Shown piece after piece: positions 23,351 to 34,342 of a stretch of 64,000 bases of DNA. Each line of letters starts with the position of its first letter. Position 1 is the first letter of the stretch. Under the pieces are notes generated by a model. That model worked only from the letters and a program-made list of their open reading frames with translations, did not search any database and was not told where the DNA came from. The stretch lies in contig NW_027062617.1 of the NCBI RefSeq assembly GCF_032884065.1, positions 1,674,001 through 1,738,000 on the forward strand, read 5' to 3'. The position numbers and the translations under genes are program-made. This DNA comes from Artemia franciscana. Taxonomy: Eukaryota > Arthropoda > Branchiopoda > Anostraca > Artemiidae.

Positions 23351-24500
23351 CTTCTGTGAAAAAAAAAATAATAATAATAAAATACTGGAGCCGTATGACC
23401 TTTACAATAGGCAACGCTATAGCTTGCCCTCTGATATATTTCTAAAATAGATAAAACCGCTGAAGAGTATTCAAAAATTGCGGAGGGTAATAATATCGCC
23501 CATCGAAGGCCAAGATCTTCATTTAGCCGGACCCGACTATACATGTCCTCTATTCGGACGAAATGTGCCCAATATTCCCTTTGTATTACGAAAAAAGAAG
23601 GAATTACCATGCGTCTTGAATAAACACACAAGTATCTCCCCTAGCTAAGGCTCTTGTTTATTATGATTCATCATTTCTATTGGTATTTTCCCCTTTGGCA
23701 TAGCACCTGGATACCCATAAGATTGTTTTTACCATCTTCAAAAAAGTTTTATTGTACCGCTTATTAAGTTCAGAGTGAGTCGGTGGGGGCCTCTGTCATA
23801 AGAAATTAATTTGAGGATTTTAATATCATATTTCTTCAAGCATTGCCTTCCTGCTTCATCGTTTGTTTTTAACAATTTCACTTTTTCTAAATTTCGATTT
23901 CTTTGTATTGTATCGGCGTTAAGGATCAAGTTAACAGTTTCGGAAAGCGTTGGGGGTGGGGCGTATTAAGGTTACAAAAATCATGCTTCTGCGTTATATC
24001 AGGAACAGTTTGAAGGATTGAATCGAAGTTTTTAGTGGGTGTTGGGGGGCCAAGAGGATCTCAGACTGTGAATTAGGTGAGGGTCAAAGACAAACTGATA
24101 GAAACCATGAATCCCGGGATTGAGCGACAACGGGGGGATTGACCTTAAAACTTGGAGGTTTGCAGGAAAAGAGAAAACAAGGGAGCTTTCATATTGTGTG
24201 TTTAGATGGAGAATATATGAGGGTAATAAAATACGGATTTCAGATCTGTCAAAAAAAATTGGAGCTATTAGCCCCAGTTGAGCTTTAAATCTACTCGCTT
24301 TGAAGCAGTGAGGTAAATCAAAAGAAATTATATTCACCCAGGCTATCGAAATTGATTATCTATAATAGCTCAGAGACGGCTGGGAGGGTTGAATTAAATT
24401 TTCAGGGCGAATTTCATTAGGTCAAAGGTACTTTAATTAATATGTTTGGGGAAATGAATGAGGGTGTAAGAACATTTTTGACTCCCCATGCATAGGTTAC
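23351..24500 (-). other. unidentified stretch with three same-strand open frames
   Basis: The minus strand has open frames of 103, 63 and 101 codons (23320-23631, 23738-23929, 24032-24337) separated by short closed pieces. The middle one contains LEKVKLLKTNDEAGRQCLKK. I see no known domain. They could be fragments of one decayed gene or transposon read right to left, or chance. A run of (AAT)n near 23366-23380 separates them from SAT-1. Confidence 0.2.
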
Positions 24501-25625
24501 CTAAAATAAGGGATGCAAAAATAGTTTTTTTTCGATTGAGTTTAACTGTCAAGAAACAGTGCCTAGGCTTAAGGGACTAACAGTTTGATGAAAAGGGTAA
24601 AGGTGTTGGATGCTCCGAGTTTGGCTAAAAACTAGGACTGGTAAGCTATAAACTTACAGCCTTAATTCCCTAGACCTAGAGGAACCTATTGTGCAAAAAA
24701 AAAGTTTTGAGCTGGTCCCTCCGAAAACGGGGTGCAAAAACGGGCAATTGTTTTCTCCAAACTGCTTGAAACTTATAGTTGTAAGTTCCTAGACTTAATC
24801 TTCATGCATAAAAAGTGATATGGGGACACAGGCCACCTCAAAATTGTAGCCCAAAATAGGTTTAAAAAAGTTTCTTACGATTGGCTTGAAGCTTTCAAAG
24901 ATCTCTCTCTGGATTAGGGGGACCACGAAGTTTTTTGGAGTGGGGAGGGTGTAATGAGACCTGGAAATTAGCTAAAAATATTTTTGTTTCTTATTAGTCT
25001 GAACTGTGCAGTCATAAAACTGTCTGCCAAGATATGCCTAATATAAAAACAAAAAAATAGTTTCAGAACATTGTCAACTCAATAACGGAGTCTAAAAAAG
25101 GCCAAAACTTTTTCCCTGATCAGCTAGTAACTAATATCCTATTTCCTCTGGGATAGAGGACTCTAATGTACAAACAAAACAGATAAAAATATTGTTTCCC
25201 CCGAAAAAAAGGCCTATAAATCGCTAACACACTTCTTTTGAACGGCTTGAAGCTTACGAACGTATGCTTGTAAAATAATAGTTTGGAGGTACAGACCCCT
25301 TAAATGGAGAAAAACCTTGCTTAGGATTGAATTGATTCTTATATCTAGAATTCCTTCGGCTCAAGCGACCCAAATTCACAAAAGAAAAAAAAATAGACCT
25401 AATAAAAAACTTGATATGTATGCACGGTCTGTTGAAGATGGAACCCAAAAAATTCCAAAAACTTTGTTTTTTCTTTTTAGCTCTAAACTTCTATTATTTG
25501 AACTTGGGGCAAGAGGACTTCAATGCACAAGAAAAAATGGCAGAAAAATATTGTTTTTCTGGAAGTTTGGCCCATAAAAGGGCTGATAAAACTCATTTTC
25601 GGAACAGATTGGGATTCAATAATGT
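24500..25625 (+). repeat. SAT-3 degenerate tandem repeat (~130-150 bp units)
   Basis: About seven poorly conserved units, each with a block of the type GATTGGCTTGAAGCTT, then 'tagacttagagggacct', 'atgcacaaaaaa', 'atattgtttcccc' and a 'ggcccataaaaagg' block. The same blocks recur at 47.45-48.07 kb. Repeat boundaries are uncertain because divergence is high. Confidence 0.55.
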
Positions 25626-25640
25626 AACTTGTATTAGTAT

Positions 25641-27128
25641 AATATGAAAAAAACTTCGTTTTCTTAAAGAGTTAAAGAGGCTGCGTCCCAAAGTCGAACC
25701 TTAAAACGTACAGGAATTAGGAGAGGCAGTTGGGGGGCTGTCACCCCCCAAACCCTCCGCTTTTAAAGACTCTTTTGTAAAGGTTTTTTGTTGTGGGGGG
25801 CTACCGCCCCCCTAACCCCCCGCTCTTGGCTTCGGAAAGACCCTCTTTTAATTAACAAAGAATACAAAACAGGTTTTTGTCTGCTACCCTACCCCCACCC
25901 CCAGCTCTTAGCTTGTGTGCTCTGTGTCTGGGAAACAGTTTCAATAATTATGTTAAAATGTAAATGGAGTGGTCAACTTCATTGTTACTAATTACTAGTT
26001 TCGGCGCAATGGTTCTCCTGTCCTCTGGTGTTTAACATTTTTCGAAGTTATTCCATTATTCATTTATTTCAATTTTTTGTTAATTAAAAGAGGGCCTTTC
26101 CGAAGCCAAGAGCGGGGGGGTAGGGGGGTGGCAGCCCCCACAACAAAAAACCTGTACAAAAGAGTCTTTAAAAGCGGAGGTTTGGGGGGCGGCAGCCCCC
26201 CAACTGCCTCTCCTAATTCCTGTACGTTTTAAGGTTCGACTTTGGGACGCAACCTCTAACTCTTTAAGAAAACGAAATTTTTTTCATATTATTTCTGTAC
26301 GTTTTTCTACAATCCATGGTGGATGTAATTTAATAACTCCTGTACTCCTCGTACAGGAATTAGGACTGCCTCTCCTAATTCCTGTACGTTTTAAGGTTCG
26401 ACTTTGGGACGCAGCCTCTTTAACTCTTTAAGAAAACGAAGTTTTTTTCGTATTTTGTGAAAAAAACCGCCCGATAAGGGACTTGAACCCTTCACCTTAG
26501 GATTAAAAGTCCCACGCTCTACCGACTGAGCTAACCGGGCATGTTTGAAGTCGAAATACCTGCATGTGTATAAATATATCTTTTAAATAACTTTTAAGAA
26601 TTTCAAAAATTAACATGGGCTCTTATGGGGAAATGGGTTTTTCTAAGCTAGAAAATCGGGGGGTTAAGATTTTCCGACGAAACTTTCCAGGAAAATTAGT
26701 CGGAAAATTCCGCGTCGAATAAATCTTCGTACACCCAGATCCGATGTCGGCTGTGACCTGTAGGCGTGGCAGAAAAAAACAAAAGGAGAACATGAACATT
26801 GAGTGGCTGTGTGTGGTTTCTGAAAAACAGGGAAGGAGTTATCGGATCGAGCTGAAATTTCGCGGATAAGCTCCTGGGCCCTAGAGGACCTTAACTTGTG
26901 AATTTCAGCCCGATCGAAGAACGTTAAAGGGGGGGTGGGGTTGGCGGGTCGAAACTTTCGGCCAGATTTTCCCCATGAAGGAAAAGTCGGAGGGGGATGA
27001 AATTTGGCAGGTTTCTTAGTTGGAGCTCGGGCTACGAAATACACCCCTCCCCATCCCTCTGCGACCACTAGAACCGAAGATCGCTTAACATTGTCGTGGT
27101 TCGCTTCTTTAAAGAGGCACGAGTGTGC
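25641..27128. mobile_element. FB-Lys copy 2, left arm truncated
   Basis: The right arm is complete and in the same orientation as the right arm of copy 1, ending in the hairpin GAGGCACGAGTGTGCCTC and CTTGA (about 27110-27128). The left arm begins only at the inner block (AATATGAAAAAAACTTCG, 25641), so the outer arm and its tRNA are missing. The centre (about 25860-26010) is longer than in copy 1 and preserves a loop sequence largely deleted there. The 134-codon open frame at 26664-27068 is a translation of the arm. Confidence 0.8.
26468..26540 (-). tRNA. tRNA-Lys (anticodon TTT), FB-Lys copy 2
   Basis: The best conserved of the three: D arm GCTCAGTCGGTAGAGC, anticodon loop CTTTTAA, T arm AAGGG-TTCAAGT-CCCTT, acceptor pairs complete, discriminator G. 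The A box (TAGCTCAGTCGG) and B box (GGTTCAAGTCC) are standard, and a T run follows. This could be an active pol III gene. Confidence 0.9.
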
Positions 27129-27149
27129 CTCCTTGATTATCTAAAAAAA

Positions 27150-28867
27150 AAGTTTTTTAACTGAAAGTAAGGAGCGACATTAAAACTTAGAACGAACAGA
27201 AATTATTCCGTATACGATTGTCTTGTCGTTTATATTGTCGTGTGTTTATTACTCCGTATATGAAAGGGGCTCTTCCTCCTCAACGCCCCGCTTTTTCGCT
27301 AATGTTTGACTCTTTCTCATAACTCTATTTTTAAAACAGTAAGAAACTTTAGCGTAAAGAGCAGGGCGTTGAGGAGGAAAAACCCCTTTCAATTTCTGTT
27401 CTTTTTAAGTTTTAATGTTGCTCCTTACTTTCATTTAAAAAAACTTGTTTTTTTATTTATTTCTGGACGTTTTTGAAACAACGCATGTTTTCATCTTGGC
27501 TCTCCGCACATAAATAATTAAAACAAAATTTGCATATTAATTAATTACAATTAATCGGAAAATTTTGAGAAAGAAGGAGCGAGGGAGGAGCCCTAGTTGC
27601 CCTCCAATTTTTTGATTATTTAAAAAAGCAACTAGAACTTTTAATTTTTTACAAACGTTTTCCTTGGTAAAAAAATATACGTAACTTACGAATTAATCTA
27701 CGTAACGAACTTCTATATTCGTATGTTTTTATTGCGTGTATGAAGAGGTTCAACCCTCGTCGATACCTCGCTCTTTACCCTAAAGCTTAAATTTTGTCCC
27801 AATTCCTTAAGAATGACCTCTGAATCACAAAGGTCGTAGAATAAATAGTTGAAATTACTAAAAATACTTTAGCGTAAAGAGTGAGGTATAACGAGGAGGT
27901 AAACCCCTCATATGCGTAATAATTTTTGTTCGTTTTAAGTTTTAATGCTGCTCCTTACTTTCAGTAGAAAAAACTTTTCATATTTATTTTTTCATTGTTT
28001 TTTCAAATAATGCTAGAAAACCCTGCGCCCCCTTCATTGAAATTTTCTTCCCCCATGACAAGTTTCTCCATGGAAATACTCCTACGTAACCTACGTAGCC
28101 CCCGTACTCCTACGTAACCAACCCCCTCAAATCTGCCCCTAAACAAAAGAAATCCCCCTGAAAACGTCTGTGCACTTCCCAGTAACCATTACTATATGTA
28201 AACACAGGTCAAAGTTTTGACTTGCAGCACCTCCCACGGGGACTGCGGGGGAATAAGTCGTCCCTAAAGACATAGATATTAGGTTTTTTGACTATGGTGA
28301 ATAAAATGGCTATCTCAGAATTCTGATCCGGTGACTTTTGGGAAAAAAAGAGCGTGGGAGGGGGCCTATGTGTCCTCCAATTTTTTTGTCACTTAAAAAG
28401 GATACTAGAACTTTTAATTTCCGTTAAAATGAGCCCTCTCGCGACATTCTAGGACCACTCAGTCGATACGATCACCCCTGGGAAAAAAACAAAAAAACAA
28501 ATAAACACGCATCCGTGATCTGTCTTCTCGCAAAAAATGCGAAATGCCACATTTTTGTAGATAGGAGCTTGAAACTTCTACAATAAGGTTCTCTGATACA
28601 CTGAATCTGATGATGTGATCTGATTCGTTTAGATTGTACGACTTTTAGGGGGTGTTTTCCTCTATTTTCTGAAATGAGGCGAATTTTCTAAGGCTCTTAA
28701 CTTTTGATGGGTATAACTGATCTTGATGAAAATTATATATTTAAAATCAGCATTAAAATGCGATTCTTTTGATGTAACTATTGGTATCAAAATTCCATTT
28801 TCTAGGGTTTCGGTTACTATTGAGCCGGGTCGCTCCTTACTACAGTTTGTTACCACGAACTGTTTGA
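27150..28867 (+). mobile_element. RE-A copy 3, near full length
   Basis: Opens with TGAAAGTAAGGAGCGACATT. Palindrome 1 spans about 27165-27430, with an extra ~50-bp partial duplication near 27215-27260. Palindrome 2 is at about 27730-27935, and the SAT-1-like core at 28195-28440. It ends with the terminal hairpin (about 28845-28866) and TTGAT. No coding capacity. Confidence 0.8.
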
Positions 28868-29200
28868 TAAAATAAAAAATTCCAGATTTTTGCCGATAAG
28901 AGCTTGAAACCTCTACAGTAGGGTTTTCTGATACACTGAATCTAATCGTGTGATTTTCATTCGAATTCTAGGACTTTTAGGGCATGTTTATCCTTTTTTT
29001 GAAAAGCACGCAAATTTTCTCAGGCTCATGGCTTTTAATAACTAAGACAAAACTTAATGAAACTTATATATTTAAAATCAGAACAGAAATCTAATTCTTT
29101 TGATATAATTATTTTTAACAAAATTCTGTTTTTATAGTTTTGGTAACTATTGAGCCGGGTCGCTCCTTACCTATAGTTTGTTACCACGAACTGTTTAATT
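28868..29200 (+). mobile_element. RE-A copy 4, right-end fragment
   Basis: A second RE-A right end lies directly after copy 3, beginning in 'aaattccagatttttgccga' and ending in a terminal hairpin near 29178-29199. It is diverged from copy 3, so it is not a recent duplicate. Confidence 0.7.
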
Positions 29201-29510
29201 AAACACTATGTGGTAATAAACTGTAAGCAAGAAGCGACTCGGCTCAATAGTAATCAAAACTCTAAAAACATAGTTTTTATATCAATAGATATATTTTTTT
29301 TTAAATCGTGATTGTATCAGAATGACTTTGAAACAGAAGAAGTTTGATTAGAAAAGGCAGCTTTTATAAAAGTGCTAAAAATTTTAGCTTGAAGTGCAAG
29401 GCATTGAGGAGGGAGGCAACCCATTCACATACAGAATAATTTCTGTTCGTTTCAATGAGTTTCCATGTGGATCCTTACTTTCAGTTTAAACAACTTGTCT
29501 TTTATTTTAT
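29201..29510 (-). mobile_element. RE-A copy 5, inverted fragment, head-to-head with copy 4
   Basis: Begins with a degenerate terminal hairpin (ACTATGTGGTAATAAACTGT) and 'agaagcgactcggctcaata', then jumps to a palindrome arm (about 29380-29510). Its terminal hairpin faces that of copy 4 across TTTAATTAAAC. Confidence 0.65.
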
Positions 29511-30200
29511 TTGATTTCTATGAAATATGGTATTCAGTACCAGCTTTTCCATTTTGAAAATGCTGGAGGTTTGCTTTTTGATTAATACAACTGAATTTTC
29601 GGTTGTCTGATCTTTATTTCGGGCATTACTTTATTCGAAGTCATTATATCAAATAATAATTCTTACATTGAATTGGGACACAACTCATGACGATGTTTCT
29701 TATAAATCGGAGTTCCGCTGTTTCTTTCCATGCCGGATGAACTAGCCAACCATTTCATAACAATAGACAAAGTACCGACAAAATATTGAGTTGTAAGAAC
29801 ACAGGGACAAGCAAACAAAACTAGAGGATGTATTTTCAAATTAAAAAAAATGCAATTTATCAAAATGAGGGTAAAGAGTGAAATTGAAACTAAGACTATC
29901 ATACATTATTCTAAAATTATACGTAAACAGCTCTACCCGAATTTTTGCTGAGGCACCGACATGTAAGCTATCAGCAAGTCAAAACATATGCGAGAATATA
30001 TTTTTTTGAAAAAAGGAGGGGCTGGCCTGCGTTAAACCGCCCAACTCTTAGTCCTCCTATTGTATAAACCGAAAATCATACACATGGTACCAAAAAATCC
30101 ACAAAAAGCTTTACGCGAGTTTTTGTTCAGGCACTGACATGCAATTTATCACCAGGTCGAAAAAGATGTAAGAATATTTATCACAGGTATTTCAATAGCG
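29511..30200. repeat. spacer with a two-unit ~178-bp tandem repeat
   Basis: The block 'tttttgctgaggcaccgaca' (about 29941) recurs as 'tttttgttcaggcactgaca' (about 30119), followed by matching 'agtcaaaacatatg'/'ggtcgaaaaagatg'. Otherwise nothing was recognised. Confidence 0.5.
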
Positions 30201-30580
30201 CTTTCTAAGTAATGAGCGATCTAGGTGCAATAGATTATAATTTTTTTTACTTTTTACCAAGCCACTACGTATACAAGGAATTGTCGTAGAAACATCGGAA
30301 GGAGCTTATTCGATTGGAAATGGAAAGTTATATTGCCTTAATTAAAGAGTCAGAAGGGTTAGGAGGGCAAATAGCCCCCCTCCCATGCCCATCAATTCCC
30401 AAAACACACTCAACATATTCAGTAACTATGTCTCTGAGGGTCTCAGCCCCCCCCCCATAGCCGTTGGGTAAATGATTGTAAGTTATGCAATTCCCCCTTT
30501 GGTTACAAATAGTACTTAGCATTGAGAAGGGTGGGCATGTTGTACTTTTAGTGTCCAAAAAGTCGAAGGTCATTCAGGGA
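30200..30580 (-). repeat. single SAT-1 unit at the edge of SAT-2
   Basis: Contains TCAATAGCGCT, then 'gtcgtagaaacatcggaagg', 'gcttattcgattgg', 'ggagggcaaatagccccc' and 'cccatagccgt', which is the SAT-1 core in reverse orientation. The same arrangement recurs at 55.9-56.1 kb. Confidence 0.6.
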
Positions 30581-32190
30581 AGCTTTCAGAGAATGTTGAG
30601 GATAGCGTTGAACCAAATCTAAACACGTTATATGCAAAAGGGCATATCAGGAATGTCTTTGGAACATATCTAGATGAAACTTTCAGGGTATCATGAGAGG
30701 AATGCTCGTCTGACCAAAAGGAAACGTGTACATACTACTACTGCTATCAATGCTACTGTTACTACTGCTACTACTATTAATAGTAAAACAGTACTACTGC
30801 TACTACTGCTCCTACTAATACCACTACTACTATGATACTAGTACTACTGAGGCTAAGGGTATAAAGGTGTAAATTTGAGAGAACATTGAAGAGAAATTAT
30901 AACTAAATCAAAGCACGGTATGTGCATGCAGATTGTCAATAGTCAGGAAAGGGTTGGGGTATTAAGTTGGAACTTTTAGGGAATGCTTAAAGGGGAAGAT
31001 AAATTGATCAAGAAGCAACATGTGCCTACTACTACTAATATTGCTACCACTGCTTCTTTTACTATTAGTGCAACTCTAACTAGTGCTTCTATTGCTACTA
31101 CTCTACTTAAGCTAAAATAATTCAGATAAACATCTCAGGAAGTGTTGAGGGAAAAGTTGAACTAGATTAAAACACACTAAACTTCCAGGGCTTGATGAAG
31201 GGGATGTTTGACTGACTAAAAGGCAACTGCTAATGTTACTGCTGCTACTATTGCTAGTGCTATTACTGTTCATGCCACTACTAGTCCTAAAGCTAGCATT
31301 ACTTGTACTCTTAATACTACTGCTGCTGTGACTACTATTAGAACAATGACAGAGGGTAAAAAGATGTTATATACAGAGAATCTTGAGGGAAGAAGTTGAG
31401 CTGAATCAGAACACGCCTTCTGCAAGCCGTTTATCAAAAGGGCGCATCAGTAACATCTTAGGAATGAATTGGTGTGTAAAGTTAATGCTTACAGGGCTTG
31501 TTTTGGGGAATGCTGAACTAACCAATAGGTTATATTTGCATCCTACTATTGCTAGTTCAACTACTGCCACTACTGCTGCTACTTCTACCACTATAACTAC
31601 TGCTACTACTATTAGCACTACTAAAGCGAGGGGTGTTAAGGCAAAATTTCTTGGGAATGTTGAAACAGTGTTGAACTAAATTAAACACACTATGCTCATG
31701 CAAATTGTCAAGAGAAGGTATCAGCAATGCCTCAGGAACAGCTTACGGTATTAAGTGGAAACTTATGGTGTATGTTGAGGGGACGTTGAAAAAACCAAAG
31801 GCGCTAGTGCATACTTTTAGCAATGCTACTAATATTATTACAACTATTGCTACTACTAAAGCTAAGGGTATTAAGGTGAAGCTTTCAAGAAATGTTTTTG
31901 GTGGATTCTGAACTAAGTCAAAATTAAATATGAGCCTGTAGATTGTCAAAAGGGTGTAATAACAATATCTCAGCATCAGCTCAATTATTAAGTTGTAACT
32001 TTCAGGTTATGTAGGGGTGGATTTTGAACAAACCAAGAGGCACTATGTGTATACTATTGATACTAATACTACGATTGTTGTAATTACTGAAGCTAAGGGT
32101 GTTAAGATCAAAATCTAATTGAACGCTTAGAGTAGTTTCAATTAAGCAAAAAGAAACTATACGTATGCTGGTTTTCAAAAGCACACAAAA
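30580..32190 (+). repeat. SAT-2 tandem array with CTA-triplet cores
   Basis: About six units of roughly 250-300 bp. Each has 'aagctaagggtattaaggtg', 'aactttcagggaatgttgag', 'gaactaaatcaaaacacact', 'gcagattgtcaaaagg', 'caatgtctcaggaacagctt' and a 40-100 bp run of imperfect CTA/CTG/ATT triplets. The triplet runs differ strongly in length between units. The 98-codon frame at 31383-31679 is a translation of this repeat. Confidence 0.8.
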
Positions 32191-32500
32191 GCAATATCAT
32201 AGGCAGCACAGTAGGCTACTATCATAGAATCTTTTTAAGGAGATCATTTGATTGAAAGTTGAAAATTCTAGTACCTTTTGTAAGAGCCAAAAGTGATTGG
32301 AGGGCGAGCAACACTCCTCTCAAGTCTTTTAATTTTTTAAATGGATCCAATCAAATTTTGAGATAGCCATTTTGTTCAGCATAGTTGAAAGATCTAGTAA
32401 CTATGTCTATGGGGATGTTGGGGATGTCCACTCCTACATCCCTCAGACCAAAGACTGTAAGCTATACAATTTGCCCTTTGTTTAAATATAGTATTTGTTA
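32190..32500 (-). repeat. single SAT-1 unit inside the composite
   Basis: Contains 'cataggcagcacagtaggct', 'gatcatttgattgaaagttg', 'aaaagtgattggagggcgag' and 'ttttgagatagccattttgt': the SAT-1 core, reversed, flanked on both sides by SAT-2. Confidence 0.65.
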
Positions 32501-32519
32501 TTAGGGAAGAGAGAATGAC

Positions 32520-32655
32520 TGGCCTTTGGTGTTTAAAAGGACCAATAGCTTTCAAGTGAAGCTTTCAGAGAATGTTGAGAGGAGTGTTAAGCAAACCACT
32601 TTATGTGTGTACTTTTACTACTACTACTGCTATTGCCACTACTACTTACAAGTCA
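32520..32655 (+). repeat. SAT-2 partial unit
   Basis: 'gaagctttcagagaatgttg' followed by a CTA-triplet run matches SAT-2; the unit is cut at the right. Confidence 0.65.
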
Positions 32656-33089
32656 TTGCAGCATCAAGCCACCTAAGGCCAACACAGCCACGAACGCGTC
32701 TCCTGCATCCCAAACTATTCATAACCTTCCTCTTTACGCACTCCCAAGAAGTTCCCACAGCCCTTAAATCTTTTTTACGGCATCATCCCACCCTATTCGT
32801 GGACGACCTTTTTTAGTTTGACACTAAACGGTTAGTTGACAAGGACAATCTTCGGCAATCTTTCCCCTTCATTTGCTGATCGTGCCGTATCATCCTCATA
32901 CTTACTGTTCTTATAGTCCCATAAAGTGGTATTGGATCAAATTTTTCGTACAGCTTACTATACGGTTAGTCAGTTAGGCACCCAATGCAATCCGTTGGGC
33001 AATTTTTCCGGAAAACATTTAGCAACTTCGCTTCTGTTTTTCGGAGCGCTCACCCTTAAGAACCATATGTGACCACTGTCATCACTGTA
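32656..33089. other. spacer, unidentified repeat-like sequence
   Basis: GC content rises here and the sequence looks like a decayed interspersed element, but I find neither a second copy in the window nor a protein motif. Confidence 0.25.
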
Positions 33090-33292
33090 GTCTCCAGTAT
33101 TCCAGTGTTCCGCCAGTGCGCCTCCGGGCGCGCTGGCGTGGGAATTCTGAGTCCAAGGGATATGGGTTCAATCCCAGTTGTGCCCAGTTATTTAGTTTGG
33201 GACGGGGGTCAGTGGCGTGACTTTGTAAGCTCAGCCAGAGTCGGCCCAGCTCTAAATGGGTACCTGGAGAAATCTGGGGAAGGTAAGCAGGA
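33090..33292 (+). mobile_element. tRNA-derived SINE, copy 1
   Basis: Shares with 46313-46641 (opposite strand) the block 'gtcagtggcgtgactttgta', 'agctcagccagagtcg' and 'acctggagaaatctgggga'. It has a B-box-like GGGTTCAATCCC (33164-33175) in a degenerate tRNA head. The 3' part runs into the inverted repeat at 33296. The 109-codon frame here is a repeat translation. Confidence 0.7.
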
Positions 33293-33295
33293 ACA

Positions 33296-33895
33296 CTCAG
33301 ACGGCGTTCGTAAAGTCGTTCGCAAAGTTCGCAAAGTTGCTTCGTTAACCTTCCGTAAACCTTTACGTGAGCCAGCATTAAAGTTAAACTTTAGCTAACT
33401 TTTTTCGTAAACTTCATAAAGTTAACCAATAGGAAAAGGGTTCCAGAGCAAAACTTTTAGACAGATTTTGAAATGTGGAATCAGGAAACTGAAGATATTT
33501 TGATAGCAAGTGTAGTAGACATCAGTGGTCTGGAATTTAGTTTCAATATTTTGCACGAAATATCTAGGGTGCTATGGGACTGAATTCTTGCCAAGATTTT
33601 TGGACCACAGTCGACTTCACAAGAAAATAGGAAAACCAGGGAATCTTGATATGATTGATCCTGAAAACAGAATATGTAACAAGCAGTTATCTCTCAATAA
33701 ACTATAGTCACGCCCCAAGCGCTTTATTTCTTCAAGACTTTTCCTCCGAAATATGAAAAGCTTCAGAAATTTGAATAGTTTGCTGCTCAAAACGCACGTA
33801 AAGTACAAGGCTCATATGAGCGGTGAAAACTTTACGGTACCACACTTTCCGGACGACTTTACGAACTTTACGAATGCCGTCTGAGCCGTCCATAA
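33296..33895. repeat. interrupted inverted repeat rich in CGTAAAG
   Basis: CTCAGACGGCGTTCGTAAAG (33297-33316) and following CGCAAAG/CGTAAAC repeats face a reverse-complement block at about 33815-33885 (ACTTTACGAATGCCGTCTGA). The ~420 bp between the arms is not palindromic and holds no gene. Confidence 0.6.
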
Positions 33896-34334
33896 CAGTG
33901 ACATAATTATGAGTATACAATGACATCTATTTTGTGACAGATGAATTTCTGCTAGATACCAGTAATTGACGCAGAATTTATGTAATTCAAATCATGATGT
34001 AACGTTTTGAGGCAAAAGTTCAAATGATGACACCAGTCACTCATGTCAGTCTTGAACTTGATTAGCTCATCTATAAAAAGCATTAATAGCTTTCAAACAT
34101 GGAACTTTTATTTGAAAGGGAGGACGAACCTATAGTAATAAGGTAAGGCCAAATTTAGTAGGCCAGGTCCTACCATGGAAATTAACTGCTTTCAGGCCCA
34201 CCTCAAGTACCTCCTCTAGAATCTGTGAGCTAAGATACGAAGGACTATAGTGGCGTTGTTTTTTTAGAGAGGAGGCAGTTGCCTCCTAATAATCTAGATC
34301 GAAAATTATGAAACAGCCCAAGCCCCTTGACTAC
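33896..34334. other. spacer, nothing recognised
   Basis: No gene or window-internal repeat was found. Confidence 0.3.
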
Positions 34335-34342
34335 CCTGATAT

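Noticed and set aside
26664..27068. 134-codon open frame on the minus strand, with a similar 63-codon frame at 21005-21196
   Set aside because: Both are translations of the FB-Lys arm; the frame is not kept in all arms, so it is not a conserved protein.
31383..31679. 98-codon Thr/Ala-rich frame
   Set aside because: Translation of the SAT-2 triplet core; neighbouring units lack it.
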